A stretch of 64,000 bases of DNA from assembly GCF_900156735.1 (NCBI RefSeq), contig NZ_FTOL01000007.1:186001-250000 (forward strand), in the 5' to 3' direction. Position numbers and translations under genes: made by a program. This DNA comes from Chryseobacterium ureilyticum (GTDB lineage Bacteria > Bacteroidota > Bacteroidia > Flavobacteriales > Weeksellaceae). The notes under the pieces were generated by a model that had not been told where the DNA came from, ran no database searches, and saw only the letters and a list, made by a program, of their open reading frames with translations. Below, piece by piece: positions 8,835-17,781 of this stretch. The stretch's first letter is position 1. Each line of letters begins with the position of its first letter.

Positions 8835-9719
8835 ATGAACAAGTGGAAAGGTAAATCTAAAGGAACCGTATCAGGATACAGAATATTCGTTTGGTGTATT
8901 AGAAATATCGGAATCAGGAGTTCATATTTTATCCTGTATTTTGTTGCTTCTTACTTTGTTCTGTTTCAGAAAAAAAGCAATCGATACATTCTTTATTATT
9001 TCCAGAAAAGACTGAACTACGGATATTGGAAGGCAAAGCGTTCCATTTTTAAAAGCTACTTTACTTTCGGGAAAGTTCTGATTGATAAAACCGCTATTTC
9101 TGCCGGTTTACGAGAAAAATATACCTATGAATTTGACGGGATTGAAAACCTCAGAAACCTTTTAGCAGCAAAAAAAGGCGGAGTTTTGATCAGTGCCCAC
9201 ATCGGTAACTTTGAAATTGCAGAACATTTCTTTGCAGACATCGATTTTGATTGTCAGATCAACTTGGTAACTACAGATCAGGAGGTGACGGTAATCAAGG
9301 AATATTTAGAAAGTGTTTCCGTAAAGAAAAGTAATATCAAATTCATTTATGTAAAAGAAGATCTGTCACATATCTTTGAGATCAATCAGGCTTTGTCAAA
9401 TAATGAACTGATATGTTTTACAGGTGATCGTTATTTTGAGGGATCAAAATATCTTGAAGCAGATCTGTTGGGGAAAAGTGCCAAATTTCCGGCAGGACCA
9501 TTCCTTATTGCTTCCCGATTAGGTGTTCCGGTAGTTTACGTTTATGTAATGAAAGAAGATAACCTTCATTATCACTTATATGCAAGAGTAGCTCAGAATA
9601 TCAAAAACAGAGATTCACAGGGACTTTTACAGTCTTATGTAGATAATCTTGAGACCATGGTGAAAAAATATCCGCTTCAATGGTTTAATTATTTTGATTT
9701 TTGGGATGATGTTGATTAA
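8835..9719 (+). CDS. LpxL/HtrB-family acyltransferase
   Basis: A 294-residue member of the lipid A biosynthesis acyltransferase family. There is an N-terminal membrane anchor (residues about 28-50), then the catalytic motif SAHIGNFEIAEHF of the HxGNxE type, and a later conserved region with GDRYFEGSKYLEADLLG. These enzymes move an acyl chain from acyl-ACP to a membrane-bound acceptor. Related genes are usual in aryl-polyene clusters, where the acceptor of the polyene acyl group is a lipid. In flexirubins the polyene is esterified to a dialkylresorcinol, so transfer to a resorcinol or lipid anchor is possible. The acceptor is an inference. Confidence 0.85.
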   Translation: MNKWKGKSKGTVSGYRIFVWCIRNIGIRSSYFILYFVASYFVLFQKKSNRYILYYFQKRLNYGYWKAKRSIFKSYFTFGKVLIDKTAISAGLREKYTYEFDGIENLRNLLAAKKGGVLISAHIGNFEIAEHFFADIDFDCQINLVTTDQEVTVIKEYLESVSVKKSNIKFIYVKEDLSHIFEINQALSNNELICFTGDRYFEGSKYLEADLLGKSAKFPAGPFLIASRLGVPVVYVYVMKEDNLHYHLYARVAQNIKNRDSQGLLQSYVDNLETMVKKYPLQWFNYFDFWDDVD

Positions 9720-9895
9720 TTTTTCTATTTTTATTCCCTAAAAACTAATAAAAACTCAAAACTATTGAGATTTTTGAAAATTTGAGATCATGAATTTGTA
9801 TTGTCTGAATAAGACTTTTCCGTCTTTTAAGTACAAAATAACTCTGAATTCCCTAATTTCTCAATCTCTTTTTAACTTATAAAGCACGTTCTCCT

Positions 9896-11413
9896 TTGAA
9901 GAAAGAATATGACATACTTGTAATCGGTAGCGGATTGGGAGGTCTTGTTTCAGCTCTTATTTTGGCGAAAGAAGGTCTGAAAGTCTGTATATTGGAAAAA
10001 AACAATCAGTATGGCGGAAATCTACAGACTTTTTCAAGGGATAAACTCATCTTTGATACCGGGGTTCATTATCTGGGAGGACTTTCAAAAGGACAAAACT
10101 TAAACCGCTTTTTTTCTTATCTGGAAATCATGGACGAACTTGAACTTCAGAAAATGGATGAAGATGGGTTCGATAGAATTTCTTTCGGAGAAAATAGCAT
10201 AGAATATCCACACGCACAAGGATATGAAAATTTTGTAGAGCAGCTTACCAAATATTTTCCTGATGAAAAAGAAAATCTTGAAAACTACTGTGAAGAGATT
10301 CAATATGTGTGCAGCCAGTTTCCAAGATATAACGTCGTAGGGAAAGATCATTATAATGAAGAAATCCTACACTTAAATACCAAGAGATTTATAGAATCGG
10401 TTACGCAGAACAAAATCCTTCAATCCGTTTTATTAGGCTCTAATTTTCTATACGCTGGCGATTCGGAAAATGTTCCTTTTTACGTGCATGCATTAACGGT
10501 AAACTCCTATATTCAAAGCGCCTACAAATGTGTGAAAGGAGGAAGCCAGATTTCAAAATTATTGATTCGAAAGCTTCGTCAATATGGAGCAGAGGTCCAC
10601 AAACATTCTGAAGTTTCTGAATTTATCTTTAATGAAAATAATAGCTTAGCTTCGGTAAAAACAGTTTCCGGAAAGGAATATTTTGCAAAACAGTTTATTT
10701 CAAATATTGAAATTCGTTCTACTATTAAACTTATTGGTGAGGAAAGGTTGAAAAAGTCTTTTCTGAACAGGGTTTTAAGCTGGCAGCCGGTTTCATCCTG
10801 CTTTAGTGTCTACCTGGTGTTAAAACCTCACAGCTTTCCGAATTTTAATTATAATATTTATCATTACTCATCCGAAGAGCAGGTTTGGAATGCATTCCGT
10901 TATAAAAAAGAAACCTGGCCTGAAACGTACATGCTTTCATCCACGCCATCAAAACAATATCCAGACTTTGCAGAAAGCATGACTGCAATTTCCTATATGG
11001 ATTTCGATGAGGTGAAACAATGGGAAAATACATTCAATACAGTTGCCAATGAACATGAAAGAGGCAAATTGTATGAAAAATTTAAGCTGGAGAAGACAGA
11101 AAAGATGATTGAAGCCCTGGAAAAAAGAATACCTAACCTTAGGCATGCTATTAAAAGGATCCATACCTCTTCACCGTTGTCTTATCGTGATTATATCGGA
11201 GGCTTTGAAGGAAATATGTACGGTTACATGAAAAATTCGGATAACCCTCTTAAAACAATGGTTTCTCCCCGTACAAAGATTGACAATCTGTTTCTCACAG
11301 GTCAGTCTGTGAATATGCACGGAATTTTAGGGGTTACCATTGGAGCTTTTAATACCTGTGCTGAAATTATAGGAAAAGAAACTATTGATAACCATTTGAG
11401 GAATATATTTTAA
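9896..11413 (+). CDS. CrtI/phytoene-desaturase-like FAD-dependent oxidoreductase
   Basis: A 505-residue flavoprotein of the CrtI family. The N-terminal dinucleotide-binding motif GSGLGGLVSALILAKEG is followed by the acidic residue of ILEKN, then GGNLQTFSRDKLIFDTGVHY. The C-terminal FAD element is LFLTGQSVNMHGILGVTIG. Family members desaturate or isomerise polyenes. A hydrocarbon chain made by a ketosynthase/dehydratase system should not need desaturation, so its step is uncertain. The start is TTG at 9896, because no suitable ATG precedes the FAD motif. The 176-bp spacer upstream shows no clear promoter. The next gene follows after 9 bp. Confidence 0.87.
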   Translation: MKKEYDILVIGSGLGGLVSALILAKEGLKVCILEKNNQYGGNLQTFSRDKLIFDTGVHYLGGLSKGQNLNRFFSYLEIMDELELQKMDEDGFDRISFGENSIEYPHAQGYENFVEQLTKYFPDEKENLENYCEEIQYVCSQFPRYNVVGKDHYNEEILHLNTKRFIESVTQNKILQSVLLGSNFLYAGDSENVPFYVHALTVNSYIQSAYKCVKGGSQISKLLIRKLRQYGAEVHKHSEVSEFIFNENNSLASVKTVSGKEYFAKQFISNIEIRSTIKLIGEERLKKSFLNRVLSWQPVSSCFSVYLVLKPHSFPNFNYNIYHYSSEEQVWNAFRYKKETWPETYMLSSTPSKQYPDFAESMTAISYMDFDEVKQWENTFNTVANEHERGKLYEKFKLEKTEKMIEALEKRIPNLRHAIKRIHTSSPLSYRDYIGGFEGNMYGYMKNSDNPLKTMVSPRTKIDNLFLTGQSVNMHGILGVTIGAFNTCAEIIGKETIDNHLRNIF

Positions 11414-11422
11414 TAACCCGAA

Positions 11423-13114
11423 GTGAAAAAAACTAATACTATTTACCTGTCTCTACAAAGACTTTTTCTCTGCACTTTTTTTCTCTTTATCCTTCATTCA
11501 TGTGGGGTTTCAAAATCTGTACACCATATTCCGGAAGTTAAACAATATGCTCTGGAAATTCCCCAAGTATACAAGATCAATGATTCTACTTACAGCTATA
11601 ACCAGAATTATCTTACTAAAAATAAACAACAGCTTTGGGAGCTTTATATCAAAGGAAATCCTCTTCAATTAGGATATAATAACGGTGCGCTTACCCAAAA
11701 GCTGATGCAGGAACAGGAAGAGATCTTTTTCTCTAAAGTGGAAGGATTTGTACCGTCAAAGTTTAAGCAGAACCTTTTAAGCAGCTTTTTAAAGTGGTAC
11801 AACAGAAAAATGTATCTCAACGTAAGAGAAGATTATCAGGCAGAATTATATGGCTTATCACAATATTCATCAGATAAATATGACTTTATTGCTTCTAAAT
11901 ATCTAAGGAACCTTTATTTACATGGCGCTCATGACATCGGGCATGCTTTGCAGGATCTAGCAATGGTGGGCTGTACCTCACTTGCCGTTTGGAATGAGAA
12001 TACAGAAGACGGAGATCTGCTGATTGGAAGAAACTTTGACTTTTATGTAGGAGATGATTTCTCAAGAAATAAACTGGTGGAATTTGTACAACCCGAGGAC
12101 GGAATACCCTATATGTCTGTAAGCTGGGCAGGAATGATCGGCGTAGTCTCCGGGATGAATAAAGAAGGAATCACCGTAACAATCAATGCCGGAAAATCAA
12201 AAATTCCTTTAACAGCTAAAACCCCTATTTCATTGGTCACGAGAGAAATTCTACAATATTCCAGAACCATTGATGAGGCAATTGCTATTGCGAAAAAAAG
12301 AAGTGTTTTTGTTTCAGAATCTATCCTCGTAGGAAGTGCCAATGATAAAAATGCCGTGATCATTGAAGTTTCACCTAAAAATTTCGGAGTGTACAAAGCT
12401 CAGAATACGAGTAAAGTATTTTGCACCAATCATTTTCAGTCGGATGCTTATAAAGATGATGTGAAAAATCAGAAACACATTAAAGAAAGTCATTCCGCAT
12501 ACCGTTATGAAAAACTTCAGGAACTTTTACAGGAAGAGAAAAAGTTGAATCCGGAGAAAATGGCTGCTATTTTAAGAGATAGATCAGGCTTAAAAGATGA
12601 AAGTATCGGTTTCGGAAATGAAAAGGCTTTAAATCAGCTGTTAGCTCACCATGCGATTATATTTTCACCTCAGAAAAGATTGGTCTGGGTTTCCTCCAAT
12701 CCCTATCAATTGGGAGAATTTGTATGCTATGATCTCAATGAAATATTTTCAGAGAAAGGTTTACAACATAATGATTTTTCAAAATCCCAACTGAATATTG
12801 CCAAAGATCCTTTTACCGATTCACAGGACTTCAAAAACTATGAAGAATACAGAAAGGTAACCTTAAAGATCAATGATGCTATTGTCAATAAAGAAATGCT
12901 TACAGATAGTTTCCTTACTCATTATCAATCTTTAAATCCTGATTTTTGGAAAGTGTATTTTTTAGCCGGGAAATATTATTATCATCGAAAGGAGTTTTCA
13001 AAAGCCAAAATCCAATTTGAAAAAGCACTTACTAAAGAAATAACCACCGTTCCGGATCAAAAGACAATTGAAAAGTATCTGACTAAGACAAATAAAAAGA
13101 TAATTAGATTATAA
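11423..13114 (+). CDS. C45-type (acyl-CoA:6-APA acyltransferase-like) Ntn-hydrolase lipoprotein with TPR-like tail
   Basis: The 563-residue protein starts with GTG 9 bp after the oxidoreductase. A lipoprotein signal ends in LHSC with the lipid-modified Cys at about 27. The probable Ntn nucleophile is Cys184 in MVGCTSLAVWN, followed by GRNFDFYVGDD, as in the C45/acyltransferase family, where autocleavage exposes the Cys. The last 80 residues (YYYHRKEFSKAKIQFEKAL) look like a TPR unit. Such proteins are frequent in flavobacterial flexirubin clusters. Because flexirubins are esters of an aryl-polyene acid and a dialkylresorcinol, an envelope-located acyltransferase is a candidate for the joining step. 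That role is inferred. Confidence 0.8.
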   Translation: MKKTNTIYLSLQRLFLCTFFLFILHSCGVSKSVHHIPEVKQYALEIPQVYKINDSTYSYNQNYLTKNKQQLWELYIKGNPLQLGYNNGALTQKLMQEQEEIFFSKVEGFVPSKFKQNLLSSFLKWYNRKMYLNVREDYQAELYGLSQYSSDKYDFIASKYLRNLYLHGAHDIGHALQDLAMVGCTSLAVWNENTEDGDLLIGRNFDFYVGDDFSRNKLVEFVQPEDGIPYMSVSWAGMIGVVSGMNKEGITVTINAGKSKIPLTAKTPISLVTREILQYSRTIDEAIAIAKKRSVFVSESILVGSANDKNAVIIEVSPKNFGVYKAQNTSKVFCTNHFQSDAYKDDVKNQKHIKESHSAYRYEKLQELLQEEKKLNPEKMAAILRDRSGLKDESIGFGNEKALNQLLAHHAIIFSPQKRLVWVSSNPYQLGEFVCYDLNEIFSEKGLQHNDFSKSQLNIAKDPFTDSQDFKNYEEYRKVTLKINDAIVNKEMLTDSFLTHYQSLNPDFWKVYFLAGKYYYHRKEFSKAKIQFEKALTKEITTVPDQKTIEKYLTKTNKKIIRL

Positions 13115-13119
13115 TTCTT

Positions 13120-14292
13120 TTAATTATTCTCCGGATTCAGTTTATTCAGAAAAAGAAAAGTAGTTATTCCAGCTAAAGCAGATAATGTTGTACTTAGGAT
13201 AAAACTTCCGATTACATATTGAAGCAGATTGTTTTTGATCAGTTCAAAATTTAAATCCTGACTGAGAATATTGCTGTCTCCCTGAACAAATGGCGATCCC
13301 AGAAAAAGAGATGCTGCAATGATAAAAGGAATAAAAGGAGGTAAACTCACATTGGATGCTACAAAGGCAAGTACTTTATTCAGTTTAAAAAGAACAGATA
13401 AACTGATCACAAGTAAAGTCTGAAATCCCCAAAAAGGAGAAAGTCCTATAAATACTCCCAACGCAATGGAAAAAGCCTTTATACGGTTACTTCCGTCACT
13501 TTCCAGCACATCTTCCTTGATGAACTTTTTAAAGCTTTTTTTTTTGAAATTATTCACAAAGTTTCTCGGAATAATGTAGAAGAGGGTAATGGTTACCAGA
13601 ATTGTATTCAGAATACTGATTCTGGTAAAATCTTTGAACGGTCTGAAATGAGACACACGCTCAGCAGGATCATACAGAACTTTTATAGGGACATTTTTTA
13701 CAGGGATATGTCTCCATGCTGTTCTTACAATGATCTCAATCTCAAATTCAAATTTTGGAGTAAAATATTTCTTTGGAATTTTGTGTAAAGGATAAAGTCT
13801 GTAACCGGATTGAGTATCTTCAAGCTTGATTCCTGTTTCAAACCAAAACCAGAAATTAGAAAAACGATTTCCAAAACTGCTTTTCTTAGGAATACCATCC
13901 TGAGACATATTTCTGTTTCCGATTAATAAAACATCATCATTTTCCTCCAGAAGAGCATTTACAAAAACAGGAATGTCATCCGGATAATGTTGCCCGTCAG
14001 AATCAATAGTGATGGCATAATCATATCCGAGTTCCTTTGCCTTTCTGAAGCCTGTTTTAAGCCCGTTTCCTTTCCCTTTATTCTCAGGTATAGTAATAAC
14101 ACTGATCTGAGGATATTGTGTAAGAATTTGCGGGGTAGAATCTGTAGATCCGTCATTGACCACAATAATACTTTCGGTATAGCTCAAAACACCGTCGATG
14201 ACCCTCTTCAGGGTTTTCTCGTTATTGTAAGTCGGAATTAAAATGCAGATTTTCTTTTCAGAGATTGCATTTTGTACTTCAGCAAGGAACAT
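13120..14292 (-). CDS. GT2 glycosyltransferase fused to DUF2062 membrane domain
   Basis: Residues 15-230 form a family 2 glycosyltransferase of the polyprenyl-phosphate type: ILIPTYNNEKTLKRVI, VVNDGSTDST, the DSDGQH metal site, and SGYRLYPL. After one membrane segment (about 235-255) comes a DUF2062 domain (about 275-385) with GVFIGLSPFWGFQTLL and several hydrophobic segments. This two-domain arrangement is known in Bacteroidota. It is the last gene of the leftward pigment operon and converges with the C45 gene, their stops being 6 bp apart. The sugar and acceptor are unknown; glycosylation of the pigment or its lipid carrier is conceivable but unproven. Confidence 0.88.
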   Translation of the reverse strand: MFLAEVQNAISEKKICILIPTYNNEKTLKRVIDGVLSYTESIIVVNDGSTDSTPQILTQYPQISVITIPENKGKGNGLKTGFRKAKELGYDYAITIDSDGQHYPDDIPVFVNALLEENDDVLLIGNRNMSQDGIPKKSSFGNRFSNFWFWFETGIKLEDTQSGYRLYPLHKIPKKYFTPKFEFEIEIIVRTAWRHIPVKNVPIKVLYDPAERVSHFRPFKDFTRISILNTILVTITLFYIIPRNFVNNFKKKSFKKFIKEDVLESDGSNRIKAFSIALGVFIGLSPFWGFQTLLVISLSVLFKLNKVLAFVASNVSLPPFIPFIIAASLFLGSPFVQGDSNILSQDLNFELIKNNLLQYVIGSFILSTTLSALAGITTFLFLNKLNPENN

Positions 14293-14296
14293 GGTT

Positions 14297-14773
14297 TTAT
14301 TTTAAAGTGGCTCTTTCAGCCTCGGTAATAGTTTTAGACTGCATTGCAAACCTTTTGATGTAATTTTTTAAGGTTGCATTTTGTTTGCTGTAATGAGTCA
14401 GAAGAAATGCTTTATCATCTTTTAAACTTCCTCTGTAACCCACAATTTTAGGAATGTTTTCCTGAACACTTAGCCTGATCAATCTCAGTTCGGCGTTATT
14501 GGGATTACTTTTGATAATGCTCTCAAGGTTTGTAGCACCAGTTTTTACAAGGGCTTTTCTGTTTCCTTTTGAGATTTTAGCTTCCATTATTTTGGCAGCT
14601 GCTTTATATCCTGAAGTCACAGCATCAGAACTGGATTGCTTTTCCGCAACTTCAATGAAATTTGCCGTATTGGCATTAGACTCGTTGGCTTTGGCATAGC
14701 TGTTTCTTAATGACTCAAGATCAGACTGAAAGAAAAAAATGAATGCCGCTACGAATGATAGAATAAGTTTCAT
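14297..14773 (-). CDS. Small secreted protein of unknown function (158 aa)
   Basis: I do not recognise a family. A short hydrophobic signal (MKLILSFVAAFIFFFQS) is followed by a helical, charged region. NLESIIKSNPNNAELRLIRLSVQENIPK near the middle resembles a repeat-type helical hairpin. The start overlaps the stop of the HotDog gene by 4 bp (ATGA), and it precedes the glycosyltransferase by 4 bp, so it is translationally coupled into the pigment operon. A periplasmic accessory role is likely from context only. Confidence 0.75.
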   Translation of the reverse strand: MKLILSFVAAFIFFFQSDLESLRNSYAKANESNANTANFIEVAEKQSSSDAVTSGYKAAAKIMEAKISKGNRKALVKTGATNLESIIKSNPNNAELRLIRLSVQENIPKIVGYRGSLKDDKAFLLTHYSKQNATLKNYIKRFAMQSKTITEAERATLK

Positions 14774-15150
14774 GATGGGATTTTTTTATAGCTTACAGAC
14801 AATTTCAATGCAATAGTCTCGCCAAAGGATGTCACATTTTTTACTTTAACATCTTCTTCATTTTCAGTGATATCCAATTGTAGTTTCAGATCCGGAGTTT
14901 CAAAAGGATTGATGATTGCCATGAACTTTACATTCGATGCTGTTTTTAAAAATAATTTTGAACTTGTAAACTCTTCCGTCAGTTCTTTAATGATCTGCAT
15001 CATACAAACTCCGGGAGTCACAGGATTTCCAGGAAAATGTCCCTTAAAAATATCATGATCTTTATTAAGATGAATATTTGCCGTAAAATTTCCGTTTTCA
15101 GCCTTTTCGTATGATGTTAACGTATAAAAATCTGTAAGAATGGTTTGCAT
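14770..15150 (-). CDS. FabZ/FabA-like HotDog dehydratase with altered catalytic acid
   Basis: A 126-residue single HotDog domain. FKGHFPGNPVTPGVCMMQ carries the catalytic His at residue 38. Fourteen residues later, where FabZ has Glu and FabA Asp, this protein has Gln52. The start at 15150 (MQTILTDF) is preferred because the longer frame would run into the upstream barrel gene. By context it should dehydrate 3-hydroxyacyl-ACP intermediates during polyene growth. The missing acid suggests either a changed mechanism or an inactive partner for the ApeP-like proteins at 34748-35629. It overlaps the next gene by 4 bp. Confidence 0.83.
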   Translation of the reverse strand: MQTILTDFYTLTSYEKAENGNFTANIHLNKDHDIFKGHFPGNPVTPGVCMMQIIKELTEEFTSSKLFLKTASNVKFMAIINPFETPDLKLQLDITENEEDVKVKNVTSFGETIALKLSVSYKKIPS

Positions 15151-15154
15151 GATC

Positions 15155-15754
15155 TTATTTTTTAAGATTAAATGTATAATAAACTCCAAGCTGGAATGTT
15201 ACATTGGTATGGTCATTATTAATATGTACAAAACCTTTTTTAATTCGGGCTTCTACACCAATGTTTTTAGTAATGTCATAGCCTGTACCGAATAACAATC
15301 CAAGATCGGCATCTGTAGGAGAGTCAATATCCTTATGGTCAGTTAAAAGTTCCAAAGTCGGACCAAAATGAATATTAAATTTATCAAAGTAAAATTTATT
15401 TACTACCGCTGCTCCTACATAAGACAGAGTGACTGTTTTAGAAGCTACTGTAGATTTTTGGCTCTCAAATTTTGCCCCCTGACGTGTATAATAAATTTCC
15501 GGCTGTAGAGCATAGAATTTTGCAAATCGGATGTTTGCCTGGAAACCTACATAAAAATCAACCTTTGATTTGATATCAAATGCGTTGCTTCCATAGTGAT
15601 ATCCCTGATTGTCATTATAATAAAAGTAATCTTGTACAGGTCCGTTAGATACGTGTGAAATATTAGCGCCTACTCTGATTCCCGGATTAAAAGTTACCTG
15701 TGCAAAAAACAACGTTGATAGTAATGCAAAAAGTAGGAAATATATCTTCTTCAT
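15155..15754 (-). CDS. Outer-membrane beta-barrel protein (PorT-like)
   Basis: A 199-residue protein with a signal peptide ending FFAQ, then alternating amphipathic strands (FNPGIRVGANISHVSNG, FYVGFQANIRFAKFYALQPEIYYTRQG) and a terminal aromatic strand (NVTFQLGVYYTFNLKK). This is the usual pattern of small 8- to 10-stranded barrels of Bacteroidota. In the pigment operon it may help insert or place the flexirubin in the outer membrane, where these pigments reside. No catalytic motif was seen. It is separated from the HotDog gene by 4 bp and from the lipoprotein gene by 7 bp. Confidence 0.82.
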   Translation of the reverse strand: MKKIYFLLFALLSTLFFAQVTFNPGIRVGANISHVSNGPVQDYFYYNDNQGYHYGSNAFDIKSKVDFYVGFQANIRFAKFYALQPEIYYTRQGAKFESQKSTVASKTVTLSYVGAAVVNKFYFDKFNIHFGPTLELLTDHKDIDSPTDADLGLLFGTGYDITKNIGVEARIKKGFVHINNDHTNVTFQLGVYYTFNLKK

Positions 15755-15761
15755 GTGTAAT

Positions 15762-16397
15762 TTATTCAGTTTCGGTTATTTGAAATAGTTTTATATTGAT
15801 CTTAAAATCCTTGTGTTTTAAGTTTAAACTGTCCGCGAAGATATGCTTTTTTGCATCAAAAGTAAAATCGATTTTCTCCTTATTATTTTTTGTGTAAATA
15901 ACCTGTTTCAATAGATTATTTTCTTTGTTGAAGAACAGGTAATAGGCTTTATTTTCAATTTTTGACAGATAGATTTTTGCATTATCATTTTCAAAACTTT
16001 CGCTGACAGGATATTGTCTTTTTAAAAGCTGTTGAAAATCGTTTTTCAAAAAATTGATGACAATTTTTTTATCAAGATCAGGAAGTACATAATTAAGCTT
16101 GAAACCATTGTCTGAAACTTCAAAATCAATCAGTTTATTTCCAAAATCAGAAGTTAATGCGACACGATGTGTGGTTTCATTCAGTTTTTTGATGATGAGT
16201 ATTCCGCTGACATGATTTTTATAAATATCCATCTGACATTTGTACACATAATCCTCAGAAGACGAAAAATAAAGATTTTCAACCGTTTTTTCAGTGGTTA
16301 AAACCTGTTTTACATCAGTAAGCTGATATGACTTACAGGAAACTGCAAGCAAAAGGATCAGACTATAAGTTAAATTCTGACGCAGGAATTGAAGCAT
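15762..16397 (-). CDS. Lipoprotein of unknown function, possible LolB-like partner
   Basis: A 211-residue protein. The ATG at 16397 gives a clean lipoprotein signal (SLILLLAVSC, modified Cys near 20) and overlaps the end of the LolA-like gene by 35 bp; a longer frame begins at 16436. The mature part is strand-rich with repeated 'Y-x-Cys-x-M-D-x-Y' and 'IKKLNETTHRVALTSDFG' type stretches, reminiscent of the LolA/LolB fold of curved antiparallel sheets. Its position directly after a LolA-like carrier suggests an outer-membrane receptor for the same cargo. I cannot confirm homology to LolB by eye. Confidence 0.72.
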   Translation of the reverse strand: MLQFLRQNLTYSLILLLAVSCKSYQLTDVKQVLTTEKTVENLYFSSSEDYVYKCQMDIYKNHVSGILIIKKLNETTHRVALTSDFGNKLIDFEVSDNGFKLNYVLPDLDKKIVINFLKNDFQQLLKRQYPVSESFENDNAKIYLSKIENKAYYLFFNKENNLLKQVIYTKNNKEKIDFTFDAKKHIFADSLNLKHKDFKINIKLFQITETE

Positions 16398-16989
16398 TGA
16401 TCTTTGTATTTTTGAAAATGATATTCGTAGTATCACCAGATGCTTCTGTCATATTCACCTGAGAAACCGTAGATTGGCTTTTAGGGAAATAAAGTTCAAT
16501 CTGTTTGATATATTTCAGCAGCTGTGATGTTTTAGGAACAAACTTAGCCACATTGTAATTTCCGTTTTTGAAATAGGTCACTGTGAATTCAGGATCATTG
16601 AACATGGTTCCGTTTGAGCTTCCTACAATCAGTTTATTGATCTTCTCAAATGTTTTGCTTTTAGCATCTACAGAAGATTTTTTCCCCTGATCATTGATGT
16701 AGATTTTATTGCTTTTAAAAACAATGCTGTATTGATAAGGTTTGGTATATTTCCAGCTTAGCATATTAGGGGTCTGAAGAGACATTTTTCCATGCGTTAC
16801 AATGCTTTTATCCAGAAAATCCATTTTTTTGGTTTGGGTAAAATCACTTTGCAGGGTTTTGATCTCCTTGGTGTCTGCAGAAACTTTTGATACAAATGCT
16901 TTTGCTTCTGCTCCCGACATTGCTGTATTTTGAGCAAAAAAGAACCCGGAAATCAATAAAAATGCTCCTAAGGCAATATTTTTAATCAT
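16363..16989 (-). CDS. LolA-family periplasmic carrier protein
   Basis: A 208-residue protein with a signal peptide ending FFAQ. Family features are QSDFTQTKKMDFLDKSIVTHGKMSL, the LSWKYTKPYQYSIVFK segment, and the later pattern around SQVNMTEASGDTTNIIFKNTKIN. LolA proteins hold hydrophobic acyl chains in a half-barrel while crossing the periplasm. LolA-like genes recur in aryl-polyene clusters, next to an MMPL exporter and an outer-membrane lipoprotein, which suggests the finished pigment or its lipid anchor is carried this way. Overlaps the deacetylase stop by 4 bp. Confidence 0.87.
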   Translation of the reverse strand: MIKNIALGAFLLISGFFFAQNTAMSGAEAKAFVSKVSADTKEIKTLQSDFTQTKKMDFLDKSIVTHGKMSLQTPNMLSWKYTKPYQYSIVFKSNKIYINDQGKKSSVDAKSKTFEKINKLIVGSSNGTMFNDPEFTVTYFKNGNYNVAKFVPKTSQLLKYIKQIELYFPKSQSTVSQVNMTEASGDTTNIIFKNTKINASIPASEFNL

Positions 16990-17738
16990 TTTTTTCTTGA
17001 ATTTGTAATTGAATCAACGGTAAATGTTGAATACTTTTTATCCTCCAAAAATACTAATAAATCTACCAGCACACGATACGTTTTTTCAGAGGTATCGTGA
17101 AGGAGAATAATGCTCCCTTTTTTAAGGGTTTTTGTAATTCTTCTGAAGATCTTTTTTTCATCATTTATAACGGTATCCAGAGAACGAACATTCCATCCAA
17201 TGCTTGTTTTATGAGTTCGCTTAATGGCTTTGGCAATACTCGGATTGGTAACTCCGAAAGGAGGTCTGTATAAATCTGTTTGAACATTTCCAATCTGTTT
17301 TATCACTTCATCACAGCTTTCAATCTCCTTGACCATTTTTGAAGTGGATAAAAAACCTGTGGCACTAGAATGTGACAACGTATGATTTCCGATGGTATGC
17401 CCTTCCGCTATGATCCTTTGAAACGTTTCCGGATATTTTTCAATCTGCTTTCCGATACAGAAAAATGTAGCTTTTACCTGATGTTTTTGAAGTAAATCTA
17501 AAAATTGAGGAGTGAATTCTGTTGGACCATCATCAAAAGTCAGAGCCACCTCTTTGATTTTTGTTCGTTTGTTCGTAATACTGTTAACAAAATATCCAAG
17601 TTCAATAGCAAACGAACCCCAAACAACAACGGCAGAAAAAGCAAGGAAACAAGCAATATACACCCACAAGCTTCCCTGAAACGCATAAATAAAAACGTTA
17701 CAGAAAAGATAAAATAGGATGAATGAATAGTGCTTCAT
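16986..17738 (-). CDS. Polysaccharide deacetylase (NodB family)
   Basis: A 250-residue protein with an N-terminal membrane segment (SFILFYLFCNVFIYAF) and a second hydrophobic stretch, then the NodB domain: LTFDDGPTEFTP (metal Asp), HTIGNHTLSHSSATG (HxxxH zinc ligands), YRPPFGVTN and LLHDTSEKT. The motifs look intact, so a metal-dependent deacetylase is expected outside the cytoplasmic membrane. I chose the ATG at 17738 because the membrane segment begins there and the longer frame abuts a palindromic repeat. Deacetylase genes are usual in flavobacterial flexirubin loci; the substrate is unknown. Confidence 0.88.
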   Translation of the reverse strand: MKHYSFILFYLFCNVFIYAFQGSLWVYIACFLAFSAVVVWGSFAIELGYFVNSITNKRTKIKEVALTFDDGPTEFTPQFLDLLQKHQVKATFFCIGKQIEKYPETFQRIIAEGHTIGNHTLSHSSATGFLSTSKMVKEIESCDEVIKQIGNVQTDLYRPPFGVTNPSIAKAIKRTHKTSIGWNVRSLDTVINDEKKIFRRITKTLKKGSIILLHDTSEKTYRVLVDLLVFLEDKKYSTFTVDSITNSRKK

Positions 17739-17781
17739 TGCTGACTTTTTTATTGTTAAACTTCCTGAATGTATACCCATT

